64,000 bases of DNA from Cryptomeria japonica (lineage: Eukaryota; Streptophyta; Pinopsida; Cupressales; Cupressaceae). The position numbers were made by a program, and so were the translations under genes. The stretch lies in NCBI RefSeq assembly GCF_030272615.1, contig NW_026729196.1, forward strand, positions 1 to 64,000, written 5' to 3'. Under the pieces are notes generated by a model, which saw only the letters and a list, made by a program, of their open reading frames with translations, was not told where the DNA came from and searched no databases. Each line of letters begins with the position of its first letter. The first letter of the stretch is position 1. Shown one piece after another: positions 37,764 through 49,127 of this stretch.

Positions 37764-37873
37764 CAACTCTCTCAAAATGAGGAGATCGAGGGAGGGGAGA
37801 GAGCTGAGCTGCCCTAGGCAACTCTCTCAAAATGACGAGATCGAGGGAAGGGAGAGAGCTGAGCTGCCCTAGG
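37764..37873 (+). repeat. 55-bp tandem duplication
   Basis: Units 37764-37818 and 37819-37873 differ at only two visible positions. Upstream, 37.44-37.57 kb has a looser repeat of ctactgcatcggaaggaa and gctgtatcgg, and 37.31-37.40 kb one of taggttatag. Confidence 0.95.
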
Positions 37874-39219
37874 GATAATAACGATCGAGGCCCCCCCGGC
37901 ACTATAGCTGGAGGAGGGAGCCCTATCGATAGTAGGGCAAAGGAGGCCCCGGGGGCCCTACTCTAACTATAGGACGGGGGGTGGGGGTAGGGCTTGACCT
38001 GATCATTTCTCCAGAACCGACTAAACACTCCCGGCTGTTCTTCGGACCCTGCATATCGTTCTAAGGGAGGGGGAGGTAGGGCTCCCTGCATTCTCCCTCA
38101 ACCCTGCATTCTCCGTCAATCTATCTCCCAGCATTCTCCCTCAACTCAATAATCAAGAGGAGGAGAGGCGCGTCACTCCTATCGGCCGAGACCCGGGTGG
38201 GGGGCTATAGTGGCACCACAGCCACTCGATTCTATCTATTTATAAGCTCCCGAGCTTCACTTCCGGCAGGTTAACGATTAGTTTATCTCCGGGATGGCTC
38301 GTGGTAGGGCTGGTTAACCAACCCCCCCCACTATTCTATTAGGTCTCCCTCCGTTCGTCGATAGGTTTATCTCCGGTCGTCGCTACGCAACTAGAGTATA
38401 GAAGGGCCATTGAAGGGAACTATTATGTTGGTAAATGGTCGAGTTGCACGGCCAACTCCCATACCACTTTCATCTCACGGCAGATCCGGTCAGCCGGCTG
38501 GTGGACTGGAAGGAGATGAGATATAAAAGAAAGTGGCCGGCAAGCACCCCACCAACTCTGGTCGTTATGTCCTTTATCTCTTCCCAAACCGAACCTTCAC
38601 TACAGGTCGTTATGTCGGGCGGGTAGATGAAGATTTCCAAAGGTCGACCCTGAGAGGAACACGAACCTTCACTTCCCCGCCTTCACTACCGTGCCAACTG
38701 GAAGAAATAGGAGAGATGGATACCTGGAGTGGGTGGGAAGCCCTTCCTATCTCCCCCCACCCACCCAACAACGGCATCTACCTCCCGGCTAATCTTATAA
38801 TCCCCCCCACAACTAAAATGGCGGCCCGGAACTTGACTATTCCCTCCCGGAACTTGACTATTCCCATCCGGAACTTTACCCTTAGAATAGTAGGGGTTAA
38901 TTTAGAAGCCTGCTAGAATAAGGTGGGAGGGCATTCTAGTTGGTATCGGCCCGGGGGTATAGTTCTGGGTGGGGGGGAACTATAGCCCCTGCCCTCGCCT
39001 TCTATTGTTGATCGCCCCACCACTATCTCCCACCCACCCCCTGCCAGTGACCCATTCATTTCGATTCTCCCCCTCTTCCTCCCACCCACCAGAGGATTTC
39101 TCTTCCTGCCACTCTGGGACTATTGTTTCCCACCCGCTAAAGAGGAGCCCTCCCAGGAGTAACTGTATCTCTCCCACCGAGTCCATCGGCGTGTCAATAC
39201 TGAGAGATGCTGCATCATC

Positions 39220-39262
39220 AGATTAGTACGTAACATGCCTCAAGATTAGTACGTAACATGCC
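39220..39262 (+). repeat. Tandem pair of family C variant
   Basis: Copies of agattagtacgtaacatgcc lie at 39220-39239 and 39243-39262. Here attagtacgtaac replaces the usual attctatacgtaac. Confidence 0.95.
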
Positions 39263-39420
39263 CCCTCCGCCCCAACCATACTTTTTTGAGAAACGGTGTT
39301 CCGGCCCTACCTCCCATTTCTTCCTTCCGGGCCCCCCCAACTCCATCTGTAGAGTGAGATCGATTTGAGGCCAGGGTGGGAGGAATAGCGGGGTGGGTGG
39401 GAGGATATAGTCGGCTATCC

Positions 39421-39476
39421 TCCCACCGCCCCTTACCCCCCTCGACATTCCCACCGCCCCTTACCCCCCTCGACAT
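39421..39476 (+). repeat. 28-bp tandem duplication
   Basis: Two adjacent identical units each start tcccaccgccccttaccc and end in ctcgacat, a family A variant end. Confidence 0.95.
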
Positions 39477-39937
39477 TATGTTGTAGGGAATAATAGAATA
39501 GTAGGGCCCAACCCGACGGCTATCTTCCCAGGGTGGGGGGGCCCCTACTATTCGGCTGGGGCGTTCGGTAGTTGTGTTCTTGGTCAACGGTCGATTCGAA
39601 CTGCAGCTGATTCGCCCTTTCCTAGAGGTTCCCACCCACCCCCCTACCATTCTATAGGCCCCGATGGGCGGCAATAGATCAGAGGGGCACTTCGTTCAGA
39701 TGAGTTCATTTATGCGCTCTCCCGTACTACTATCCCCGGCCCAAGCCCCGGCGGAGAGTACATCTTCGCCAACTTCGTAACCGGGTCCCTTCCCGGGCAA
39801 ATGCTATAGGAATCCGTGCTATTGTGTGGGATTCCATCGAGATATAATAGAAGCACCTGGGTACCGGCACCAATCGAAGAGCCATCACGGTGTGTTCCAC
39901 GTAGCTAAAGGGCCCATAGCGTGGTTCCACGTGGCTA

Positions 39938-40752
39938 CTACAGCACATAGCTACTACAGGTCGTCCTTTTCTCGCCCTGAAGAACGGAGCCTACCAAAGC
40001 AGGAGCCCGCCGGCGCCAGGACCAGCAACTGCAGATAGATACGGAGGTTAGTCCAGTCTCTCCTCCCGTCGAGCAAATGACCCAGTCTTCACCGGCAGAT
40101 CTACTACCCCCACTTCTCGTCTCGCCGACGTTCAGATCAAGATTGGGATTCTTCTGCTTGTAGGGATGATTCAGTTCAGTCTTTCGAGATTGAGATCCAG
40201 AAGCAGATCCAGTTGTTCCGTATCCCACAGTGCTTCGGAGATCGGGTTTACCCAGCCCTTAGTGATCTGTATGCAGCTCCATCACCGAAAGCAGCGAGAT
40301 CCGGAGTTTGTTGATCGAGACCCAGAACCATAACCGTGAAGAAGGCGTTGCCGATGAAGCCGGACAAAGCCAAGCCATCGTTTCTTTCGCCCACAGCACC
40401 AATAGATAGAGGCGACCGTAGCCAGCAGTTGTTTTGCGAGCCTGTTCTCGCCACCTGAGCTAAGCCTGGGGTGGGTGGTTTGATAAAGAGGGGGGCCGAA
40501 GATCCGGACTCGGGTGCGTATCCCGATGAAGAACCGGAAACGAAGCCGCAGTTGCCCCATAGAATAGTAGGGACTCCGGGTACGGATCCAAGCAGTTTAT
40601 CTCGTTCACCCGGAACCCATCGACCCGTAACTACCACGAGCATGGGGTGGCGGCGGCGAGGCAAGCAGCCAGGGACCACGAAGGGAGCTCCATTGAACCC
40701 CACCGCGGTACTTCCACCAGTCCCGTTTATCAATTTATTTCTAAACGTTTAA
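39938..40752. other. Repeat-poor segment with overlapping open frames on both strands
   Basis: The minus strand has frames of 161 codons (40733-40248) and 96 codons (40228-39938). The plus strand keeps one phase from about 40,166 (DDSVQSFEIEIQKQIQLFRI) through TALPM-type basic sequence to TAA 40752, broken by two TGA codons near 40,312 and at 40,456-40,458. A family A word is embedded near 40,558-40,571. GC-rich sequence inflates open-frame length on both strands, and no family is recognised, so I make no functional call. Confidence 0.25.
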
Positions 40753-42800
40753 CGTCCATAGAATTGTAGGGGCACCCGGGAGGAGATGGCACTTCGTTCA
40801 GTTTTCTCAACGGGCCCTTTATTTCATGGTTCTCTCTGCATGCATGCAGGGTGAGTAAATTACGGAAGAACCACCCTCCCACCTGAGTTAAAAGCTGAAG
40901 CACTCTCCAACTACAATTCCCCCCCCACCCGGGGCCGGGGGGGTCTAGGCAATTCCCCCCCTATTCTATCTTCCCACCCATCTTAATTAATAAGTCAATT
41001 CCTATTGCCATACCCTTTACAAGCCCTTTAGAATAGTAGGGGGCTAGAAGAAGCTAATCCCGGAACTTAAGATCGGGGTGGGAGGGAGCCCTACTATTCT
41101 AAGGCGGAGTGATGGCTGCTCCCCCTCAACCCGCAACCCATTGATCTGCAGGGGAATGAGTGGTAATAGCAGGTAGGTTAGGTATAGCTTCGCCGCCGCC
41201 CTCGAGTTCGCCCGTGACGGCCCATAGTCTGTTCTTCACAGTTACGTCCTACCATACCAACCCCAACCATCGAATGGAGGGAGAGGAAGAGGTAGTCAGT
41301 CCATCCCGTGCTTAATATTTATAGACTGGTTTGTCCTCTCCCTACCGGGGAAAGATCTTGGTAATACTGTTAAAGCTTGGATTTGAAAACGACTAGTCAA
41401 TGCTCGCTCTTTCTACGCTAAAACGTGCCAGTGACCCGTAGGTTTGCTTGCAGGGTATACCTTTAAGAACCGCCTCACTACCAGGCTTGAGTCAGATATA
41501 ACCACGTAAATCACCTGCATCTAAGCAGTTACGCCCTACGAGGTGCTGCATCATCAGCATCCGAGAAGGCAAGATGCAAATGAGCATCAATACGTAACAT
41601 GCCTTTTCTCGACCTCTCGAATAAAGAAGCGGATGAGATGCTTCTGGCTCCGCCGGGCATCTGTATCGATTTCCGACTGAGGTTCTAAAGCCCGTCCGGG
41701 CATGCTTGAACCAACGGACGTCGACTGCTGAGATAGACGTATCGGAAGAGCGCATCCTCACCTTCCAATAATAGGAAGATAGGGGCCGAGATGCAGATGA
41801 GGGTTTACCTGAGGGCATGCCTATTGTTCTATATTGGGCTTTCAAATATCGAAGCCCCCTTCCTATCTCCTTTCTCGCCTCCTTCAAATAATATTTGTAG
41901 GGCCCACCCCGGTTTTCTCAAGGATCTACGGGGTTATGGCTTCTCCCCCCCCCGTATCCGCCCCACCCCTGCATAGGCAGACTTCTCCTCGGTCAGACTT
42001 CTCCTCGGTCGAATTGATTGGTTCGACCAGGTTTCACCAAGGTCGTCTTTAAGTGTGATTGGGATGGGGGATAGCCCTTCCTTTCCGAGTTTGCCAACTA
42101 TCGGGATGGGGGGTCTAACTAGAATCCCCACCCAACCCCACGATTAGTTGCCCTACTATTCAAACTACTTCTTCCCACTACGGCATCTACCTCGTCAATT
42201 AATGTACGCCTGCTAGAATAAGCTAACTATATTACCTTCCTACTATATCTCCTGCTACGGCATCTACCTCGTCAATTAATGTACGCCTGCTAGCCCTTTA
42301 GAATAGTAGGGGCGATATAAGAAACCTCGTCAATTAATGCCATGAATTAATGTACGCCTGCTAGTATAAGCTAGAATAAGCAAATTAATCTCCTTCCTAC
42401 TATATCTCCTTATTCTAGTTCTTTTAGCAGGTTAATTAATTGAGGCGTATTCTAGCGTCATTCTAGCCGGGGCCATAGAATAGTAGGGGCCCACCCAACC
42501 CTGGAACTAGAGTTTCCCACCCACCCGCCTATCATTTCTGAACTATAGAAAGTTGCCCACCCCAACGAGCCATATAAAAGAGGGGGGCCCACCCACCCTG
42601 GGTGGCGTCCATCTATTTCCCTCCCACCCGCCAACTTTGAGGCTCCCTGCATATGAACCACCCCTGCATGTTCACAGGGTGGATGATGGTTGGCTCCCGA
42701 TGAACCGGGTGGAGTGGTACCCTGCATGCAGGGGTGATAGGGGGCACTCCGTTTAGAATCTAATCAGTGCCCTATATCTATATCTGGTCCACCCCAACTA
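40753..42800. other. Mixed, repeat-rich stretch
   Basis: Family A, B and D words are frequent at 40.9-41.1 and 42.1-42.6 kb. 41.2-41.8 kb is unique, with a 131-codon minus frame of unknown nature. Confidence 0.5.
42179..42364 (+). repeat. Family D direct repeats with one interrupted copy
   Basis: A 38-bp unit beginning tacggcatctacctcgtcaa and ending tgctag occurs at 42179-42216 and 42256-42293. A partial copy lies at 42325-42339 and the end again at 42344-42364. In the second copy the normal continuation after ctag (aataag) is replaced by a 19-bp family A word at 42294-42312. Confidence 0.9.
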
Positions 42801-42942
42801 ACTATCTATATATATAGATAGTCGATCATATCACTCAATCAGTCTACCCCGACTATATAAATAGAGTCGGTAGTCGGTCGAGGGTATCATATCACGTATT
42901 CAACCACCCCAACTAGATATATATATATCTATATATATAGAT
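42801..42942. repeat. A/T palindromes
   Basis: 42801-42822 is a perfect 22-bp palindrome (half site actatctatat). 42915-42930 and 42927-42942 are overlapping 16-bp palindromes of TA repeats. All can extrude as hairpins. Confidence 0.85.
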
Positions 42943-43114
42943 GGGGCAGGCCCCTCCCCGGCTATATATTGTGTGCTCGTGAGATGAGTAGCGACTTGCC
43001 GGATGGGGACTAACTTCAAAAAGCGGCCCTGAACTCTCTATCTGGCCCGGCACTAGGGCCGCCTCCCCTCTACTAGAGTTGGGGATCAGTCCAGTCATCA
43101 GTCATCAGTGATCA

Positions 43115-43154
43115 GCCATCAGTCATATCACGTAGCCATCAGTCATATCACGTA
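43115..43154 (+). repeat. 20-bp tandem duplication
   Basis: Two adjacent copies of gccatcagtcatatcacgta, preceded by looser cagtcatcagt repeats from about 43,090. Confidence 0.95.
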
Positions 43155-43387
43155 GTTCCATAGAATGGATGGATGATGGATGCCATGTATAGATATAGAA
43201 GCGGGGGACCCAGATGGATATAGCCGGGGCGGGGGCCGCCCATCCCATATATCTACCGGATGGCCTAGGGTGACCCATTCCATTCGTGCCCTATCTAGTG
43301 ATACGAAGCGACTGACTCAGCAGAGATCAAGGATCGCACTCGACCGCCCATCGAGTGCCGGGGGGTTAGGGTATGGGCATAAACACT

Positions 43388-43585
43388 TTGGCATGGGGGT
43401 TGTCACCACCTCGTCACTAGAGACTGGTTGGGTTGTCACCACCTACTACCTACTATCTAGGTTGTCACCACCGAATAATAGAGACTGGTTGGGTTGTCAC
43501 TTCGTCACCGACACTAGAATCTATAGATGGGGGTTGGGTTGTAACTTCGTCACTAGAGACTGGTTGGGTTGTCACTAGAGAATAA
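43388..43585 (+). repeat. Degenerate tandem array of gttgtcaccacc / agactggttggg
   Basis: Units built from actagagactggttgggtt and gttgtcaccacc or gtcacttcgtcac repeat several times with variable spacing. The open frame across it (43180-43578) repeatedly reads RDWLGCHFVT and is best explained by the repeat. Confidence 0.85.
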
Positions 43586-43789
43586 TGGGCACTCGACCTC
43601 TACTGACTGGGCACTGACCCCATCTATCTATATAGGCATTACATTCTAGACGTGATACGCAGGTGATCTATCTCTGGGATTGGGCATGGGGTCACTGGAC
43701 TGATTCGGGCATGGGGCCCTATACATCTATACGGCATGGGGTTAGGGCTAGGGGCATTGGGCCCCCTCTATAGATATGGGATTGGGCTA

Positions 43790-44010
43790 GAGGTTTGGGG
43801 TTAATCCTCATAGCAACATCCCCGAAGATGGGCATAGCAACATCCCAATCATTCAATTCAGATTCTATATGTCGAGACAAAGGGCCAATCAGATGAGTGA
43901 ATAGCAACATCCCAATCTGAAGAGTGACATCCCAATCCTCATAGCAACATCCCCTTCCCCGTAGGGCAGACCAGTCATTCATATTCTATATGTCGAGACA
44001 AAGGGAATAG
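43790..44010 (+). repeat. Degenerate array of catagcaacatccc and attctatatgtcgag words
   Basis: gcaacatccc appears four times (with one gtgacatccc variant). attctatatgtcgagacaaa occurs near 43,863 and 43,982; it begins like family C but continues differently. Confidence 0.85.
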
Positions 44011-44064
44011 ATGGGGCACTATACTAGATATAGCTGGGAGAGGGCCCCTATCTAATCTCGAGCT

Positions 44065-44240
44065 ATATGGTATGGCGATGAGATCCTAACCTGTCCGATG
44101 AGCAACTAGCCTATCCGATGAGCACCTGACCCTCTATCTCTATCTATAGGCGAGAAGCACCTAACCTGTCCGATGAGCAACGAACCCCCCTCTATCTACT
44201 ATCTAGATGGCATGGGGCATGGCGATGAGCACCTAACCCT
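44065..44240 (+). repeat. Degenerate array of cgatgagcacctaacc
   Basis: gatgagca followed by acctaacc, aactagcc or acgaaccc recurs about five times, mixed with ctatctata microsatellite. It continues the array district that starts near 42.8 kb. Confidence 0.8.
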
Positions 44241-45472
44241 CTGCAAATGAAGGAGTATTATGGGTCTGGACAAAAGAGGTAGGGCGACCCTATCCGAACA
44301 TACCCCCCCTCTATCTATATGGCGATCCGCTACTATTGGTTATTGGTCCTTCTGCCAGAGACACCTTCGAACACTCATATGGAATGGATTGGATCAGACA
44401 ATAATAGTCCCAGAGGGGCCTTCGAGAATAGATATAGATACCCCACTCTCCCCAGTGTTATCTCACCCACGATGAAAGGCCAGATCTCGAGCCAGATAGA
44501 GATAGAGAGTAGCCCAATTCTAATTGAGAATAGAATAGAATAGAACCTGACCTTACTACCCCTGCTTACTCTAGCAGGCCCATAGAATTTGAGGGCCGTA
44601 GGGGGCGAAACGTTGATCTGTCATCTGCAATCTGCTGACCAGATGATCTGGAATCCTCAAAAGGTTCGGCCGAGTGTATGTACTCCGCCCCCTCTGGAAT
44701 AAGCCGTTGAGCCGGAAACCTTGAATGAATGATACCGCCAATGAATGACTGACTCTCTATGCTTCTTTATCCTCCCGATTCCTTGCTCGCTTCCAATTCC
44801 ACTCCCTCCAAGGCCATTTATTGGTTCCGATTCGGGAGTGGTGATATGCTTGCTTCTCAGGGGTGATCGATTGAAGGAAGGGGATAGCAATTCTTGAATT
44901 AGGGAGAAGCCTTGACTGGGGGAACACTGAACTCAATCGGGCAATCCATTTATTGATTCCTGGGTTGGGTGGGAATAGAAGGTCCGTAGTTGGGGTGGCA
45001 ATTGAAATCAAGAACTTCACTTTACTTTTGGGTTTGTGGGGGGATTCCACTTCACTGGCTTTATCCGCATTCATTTAAGAAAGAGATGGAGGTTGAGGAG
45101 GTATTTGATAGCGCCTCCCGGAACAATAGAATAGAGGGCCGAATCAATAATCGCCCCTACTATTCTAAGGCGGGCCCCTACTATTCTATGGCCTCCCAAC
45201 CGGGCGGGTGCTGATCTCATTAGGAGATGCTTGCTCCGGGGTTTGGAAATGCAGAGGAGGATTGCTTAGACCTCCTAACCTCCAACTTCGGAAAGCGGCA
45301 TATCGATTGATTACTTCGGTGATGGCCGGTCCCGGATGGATCAAACATTGAGTTTAGGAGTCGGGGTGCCGGTTGACCTCTATGCCAGTGATCCTAAAAA
45401 AACGATAAAACAGAAATGCCTCTCGATTTCCTTAGGCAATGCCCATCCTCCTTTCTCGCTACCATCTACTTA

Positions 45473-45560
45473 CTTCACTCCCGTTCTCGTGATGTGAACT
45501 ATTCCCCTACAATTAATCCGGCTTAGCTGTCTATATACGTCACATGTCTCAATAAGCGAG
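45473..45560 (-). repeat. Partner blocks of 34.5 kb repeat
   Basis: The 22-bp block (45473-45494) and the 40-bp block (45521-45560) are only 26 bp apart here, against 112 bp at 34.5 kb. They are complementary to the 34.5 kb copies. Confidence 0.9.
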
Positions 45561-46145
45561 ATAACTGGTCATTTTTCTAGTAGAACCTGGCCTCTTCATA
45601 AGCATACCCGGCCAGGGCCCTAATTAACCTGGTTTATGTGCTGGAATATTGACCTTGATAAGCCGCCCTATCCTCGTTCAAAATAAATCAATCAACTGGC
45701 CGAGTAGCTGGTAATTGAACTAGTGAAAGGGTGGCCTATCTATAACCCCGTATTTTGAAAAGCTTTCCAATTAATGGTACGTAACAAGGTAGCCTATTGT
45801 TGGGCTACGGCTGGATCGAATCGGTAGTAGCTTTTTTTTGTTTTTGAGCTAGCGTGAATGAGTGTGTAAGGGGCCCGGTAGAAGTGAGAGTGCTAGCGAT
45901 GGTGTTAGCGAGAGAGAGATTGGTTGTTTGATTGCTAGCGATAGTATGCGTAGGTAAGATCGTTTGCCATTGTAAGTTCCATTGCTGTTGGGTTATACCG
46001 ATTGCTGTTTCACACACGATGCATGGGGTTAGCGAGGGATAGATAGCTTGATCGATGGAACTATTGTCCCTTTGGAGATGTCTTGAGCTCTAATTGGAAG
46101 AACTATTGCTTTAGAGATCGATTGCTTGTGGGTAGGTAAGTTGAA

Positions 46146-46500
46146 GTGAATCAGTTAGTAGAGGTAGGCAGGTTATACCATTTGATCTGGCACTATTGAT
46201 CTGGCACAATAGGATTAGTAGGTAAAACTTGCTTTAGGTAAGGCAGTAGAGAGTCAGTCTTTGTAGGCTGGTTAGGATGCTTGGTTCAGGTTCGATGGCT
46301 TAAGATGGTACCCTACTATTTGAAGGGGTTCCCGATAGTTGCTGTAAGGGTTTTAGACCTAGATTCGGTTAGTTATTGTTATTGCTTGCTTGTTTCAGTG
46401 AATCAGTTAGTAGAGGTAGGTGAGCTTGCACTAGCTCTTGGTTCTTTCTATTTCGCTATTAGGTCACACTTGCTTTAGGGAGGTAAGGCAGTAGAATCTA
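46146..46500 (+). repeat. Diverged segmental duplication, period about 245-250 bp
   Basis: A 23-bp word beginning gtgaatcagttagtagaggt occurs at 46146 and 46398. cttgctttagg followed by taaggcagtaga occurs at 46228 and 46469. The interval 45.84-46.14 kb also repeats gattgctagcgat-type words. Confidence 0.75.
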
Positions 46501-47557
46501 TCGAGAAAAGGTGAGATTGATTGTTTTGATGGCTGAGAATGAGATTGCGAGAAAAGTCTGCTGTCGCTCGCTTTCAACCACTCCACCCAAGGAAATAAAC
46601 AGCCTCTGCAACTATAGATAGACAAAAAGGGGCGCCCTACCTTAAACATTTCTGTACTATTCCGGCTGGCCATATTCGAAAATAGAAGAACAATCCCGCT
46701 TTCTCGACTTTACTCTTGCTTGACCTGGAGGCGAACTATAAGAATTCGACAACCCAGAACTGAGATTACTGGCATTCTCACTTGTTCTATGCGTCATATC
46801 CGTGTGACATGATATTTTTCGACGATTACCGATAGCAAGCAGCTACTTAGATTAGCAGAGAATCAATGTACTTTCTCCACTCGGCCCATGATCCCAGAAC
46901 TTCTGGCTGGATAAGGGTGTTCCGTGATTAACGAGTCACTTGATCCTAGCCGACATGGGGGAAAGATTTCATCCCAACTTACCTTCGAAACGGAACAAAT
47001 AGGGTCCGCAGCCCCAGCCCCCGACAAAGCCGAGAAACGCTTAGATTAGCGCTCTTTTATTTTAGACCGAGAATGGATAGGGGAGAGTCGATTCAAGCTT
47101 CCACAATCTTTAGTCTATTGCAAAAGCGAGAGATGAATTCGTTTCTGCAGGTCAAGGCGACCTCTACATTCGGATCTCATCGTTCTGTACTTGGGGATCG
47201 TTTTGTACTTGCTCGATCTCGCTCGCCCCAATGCTTATTCTAGCCCCCTACAATAATATACAATTATTATTGGGGGGGGGGGCGAAGGGCCCCCCCTATC
47301 CCCCCCAAGTTATAGTTCTATGGTTCTATGGGGCTAATTAAGATTAATTAAGGATGGGTTGGGCCGCTTTTATGTCCTCCCACCGGGGGATGGGTTGGGA
47401 TAAGGTAGTTGGACCCACCCTTATGGGATGGTCTATGGGTGAGCCCACCACTATGGGAGCCTTCTATGGGAGAGCCCATCTCTAGGAGGACCTAGCTCTA
47501 GGAGAGCCCACTATGGATATGGGGGAACCCGGAGATCAATGGGAAGGTCTTCGAAAC

Positions 47558-47869
47558 TATGAATCACGCTCTTCGCACGGAGGGTATGCTACTCATGGGT
47601 ATGCCGGACCTCTTAAGGGTGCACTTACTAAGATGCTTCCCAGGGCGCTACTAACTACTAAGTACTGAGGACGGGCGGATGCTTATGGTGCTGGTGAGTA
47701 TACTATATACGGTGCCCTAGTTATCCATCTTACCCAACCATCTGTTACCCTTGCTTTTGCAGGATAAACCGAATCCACTGCTGCTCCTGCTACCCTCGCT
47801 CTAGCCACTTTCTATACCTACGTGGGTTATGCCTTTGCCCTAGCTACGGGTGGTGCTAGTGCTACTTAA
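47558..47869 (+). pseudogene. 103-codon Gly/Ala/Tyr/Thr-rich frame with two stops
   Basis: One phase holds from 47558 to TAA 47867-47869 with only TGA 47666-47668 and TAA 47765-47767 inside. It reads YESRSSHGGYATHGYAGPL, later ADAYGAGEYTIYGALVIHLT, and ends TESTAAPATLALATFYTYVG then YAFALATGGASAT. The phase conservation across both stops is the main evidence that this was coding. Not recognised. Confidence 0.35.
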
Positions 47870-47878
47870 TCGACAGAA

Positions 47879-48161
47879 TCAATAGCATCCAGTTAAAGAG
47901 CCCGAAGCATCCTTGCTAGTTACAGCTTTCCTTCGTCCGGTTCTACCCCTATCACTAAATGGCTTCATCCCTATCACGATCTCGAAACTCTGGAATTTAC
48001 TACTGATAAAATCGGGGAAGTCTTTATCATATAGGTAGGTCAAAAACGAGCGGGTCTTCAAGACTATGAATCGTCGAATCTCTTCTCGCTTGGACGTGCC
48101 TAAGGATGCTACTTTGGACGGGCGTGCTTTTCTTTTACTATTCCCACCCTTCATTAATTAA
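47879..48161. other. Segment open on both strands
   Basis: The minus strand has an intact 91-codon frame (48154 to 47879) starting MKGGNSKRKARPSKVASLGT, basic at its start and end. The plus strand keeps one phase open from 47886 to TAA 48159-48161 with a single TAG (48036-48038), reading PVKEPEASLLVTAFLRPVLP and later VKNERVFKTMNRRISSRLDV. The latter resembles GKVFETMNHALRTEG, another plus-strand phase near 47,543. I cannot decide which strand, if either, was coding. Confidence 0.3.
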
Positions 48162-48266
48162 CCTGTTAATTAATCAGTTCATTAATGACGCCCCCATAGA
48201 ATTGTAGGGGAAGGGCTTCCCATCCGTAATTTCATTCCTTCCCATCCAATATCCTTCATCCGGATA

Positions 48267-48352
48267 AAGATCCGTCTCTTTATCCGTCTCTGCGCAGATA
48301 GACGGATCTTCCTCCGTATATTATCCGTCTTCCGTCGAGAATAGAAGACGGA
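48267..48352. other. Two strong stem-loops
   Basis: aagatccgtct (48267-48277) pairs with agacggatctt (48300-48310), 11 bp. tccgtcttc (48324-48332) pairs with gaagacgga (48344-48352), 9 bp. The words ataaagatccgtct and ccgtcttcc recur in rearranged form at 53,992-54,037. Confidence 0.8.
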
Positions 48353-48965
48353 GAGGAAACGGCATTCTAAAAACGGGTTTTCCAGCAGGGTGGGCCCCGT
48401 CGGTATCTCAAATTGGTTGGGGTGGGTGGGCGGGTGGGGCTGAGGACAATTGAATTGTTGTTGATCGGGCCGCTGTAGTGGAACATCACTTCGATAGGCG
48501 TTTCCGTGTAAGCACCGGATAAAGGAGTTGGCGAGATCGTACTAATAAGAATATTCGCTGGGTGGGGGGGAACCGCCCCACCCGGGGCGGGGTGGATAGG
48601 GGGTTGACGGGCGGTTCATGATACCGGTTGGACTAGCCCTACGGCGGGTAGGAGTTTTTTTGCGAGCAATGAAATATGAAAGAGGGGATTCTTCGAACCC
48701 ATTTGATTATCCTTGCTCCCAAAAAACGACTCGGCGAACTGACACCGGTCGCTCTCCCGATCGACTCCCTACCCATCGAATTGGTGATTTGAACAATAGA
48801 TTGGATAGGGCCAACCTTCATCCGGCCCCTCAACTAATATTCCTCCCCCTACGGGCGAATCAGCAACTAGAATAGTCGGGGGGGCGCCAGGGTAGGGCTA
48901 GTTTAGGAGAAAATTTCTTTATCGCCTGGGTGATGATGACTCGAGATGAAGAAACCAAATGGTAA

Positions 48966-49127
48966 GCAGCCGTATCAGCCGAATACGAGAGTGGATCTGG
49001 ATCAAGTGCGATAGCTGGGAGTGGTTTGGGCGGTGCGACTGACTCGACCGGTTCGTTCATGGATTCATTCCGCATCCATCGAGTGAGATGGGAGCAAACA
49101 ATGGAACTGCTGAGATGCCTCCAGTAG
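48966..49127 (+). pseudogene. Gly/Ser/Ala/Thr-rich remnant
   Basis: After TAA 48963-48965 the phase is open for 53 codons to TAG 49125-49127, with AAVSAEYESGSGSSAIAGSG and LGGATDSTGSFMDSFRIHRV. The same phase upstream of the TAA reads MMTRDEETKW. It shares composition with the other plus-strand remnants. Confidence 0.25.

Larger units (their letters stand above)
37900..39930. other. Mixed stretch
   Basis: It contains a cccggaacttgactattcc tandem at about 38,825-38,865, the tandem pairs listed separately, and C/G-run repeats. No gene recognised. Confidence 0.5.
44241..47540. other. Mostly unique stretch
   Basis: Few family A words occur between 45.3 and 47.2 kb. A family A/B cluster occurs at 47.24-47.42 kb. 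No coding region identified beyond short open frames. Confidence 0.5.

Noticed and set aside
39938-40733. 161- and 96-codon minus-strand frames as a real gene pair
   Set aside because: The plus strand is nearly as open, a family A word lies inside the longer frame, and neither product shows a known domain. Kept only as an undecided segment.
43180-43578. 132-codon open frame with repeating RDWLGCHFVT
   Set aside because: The frame follows a DNA tandem array and is best explained by it.
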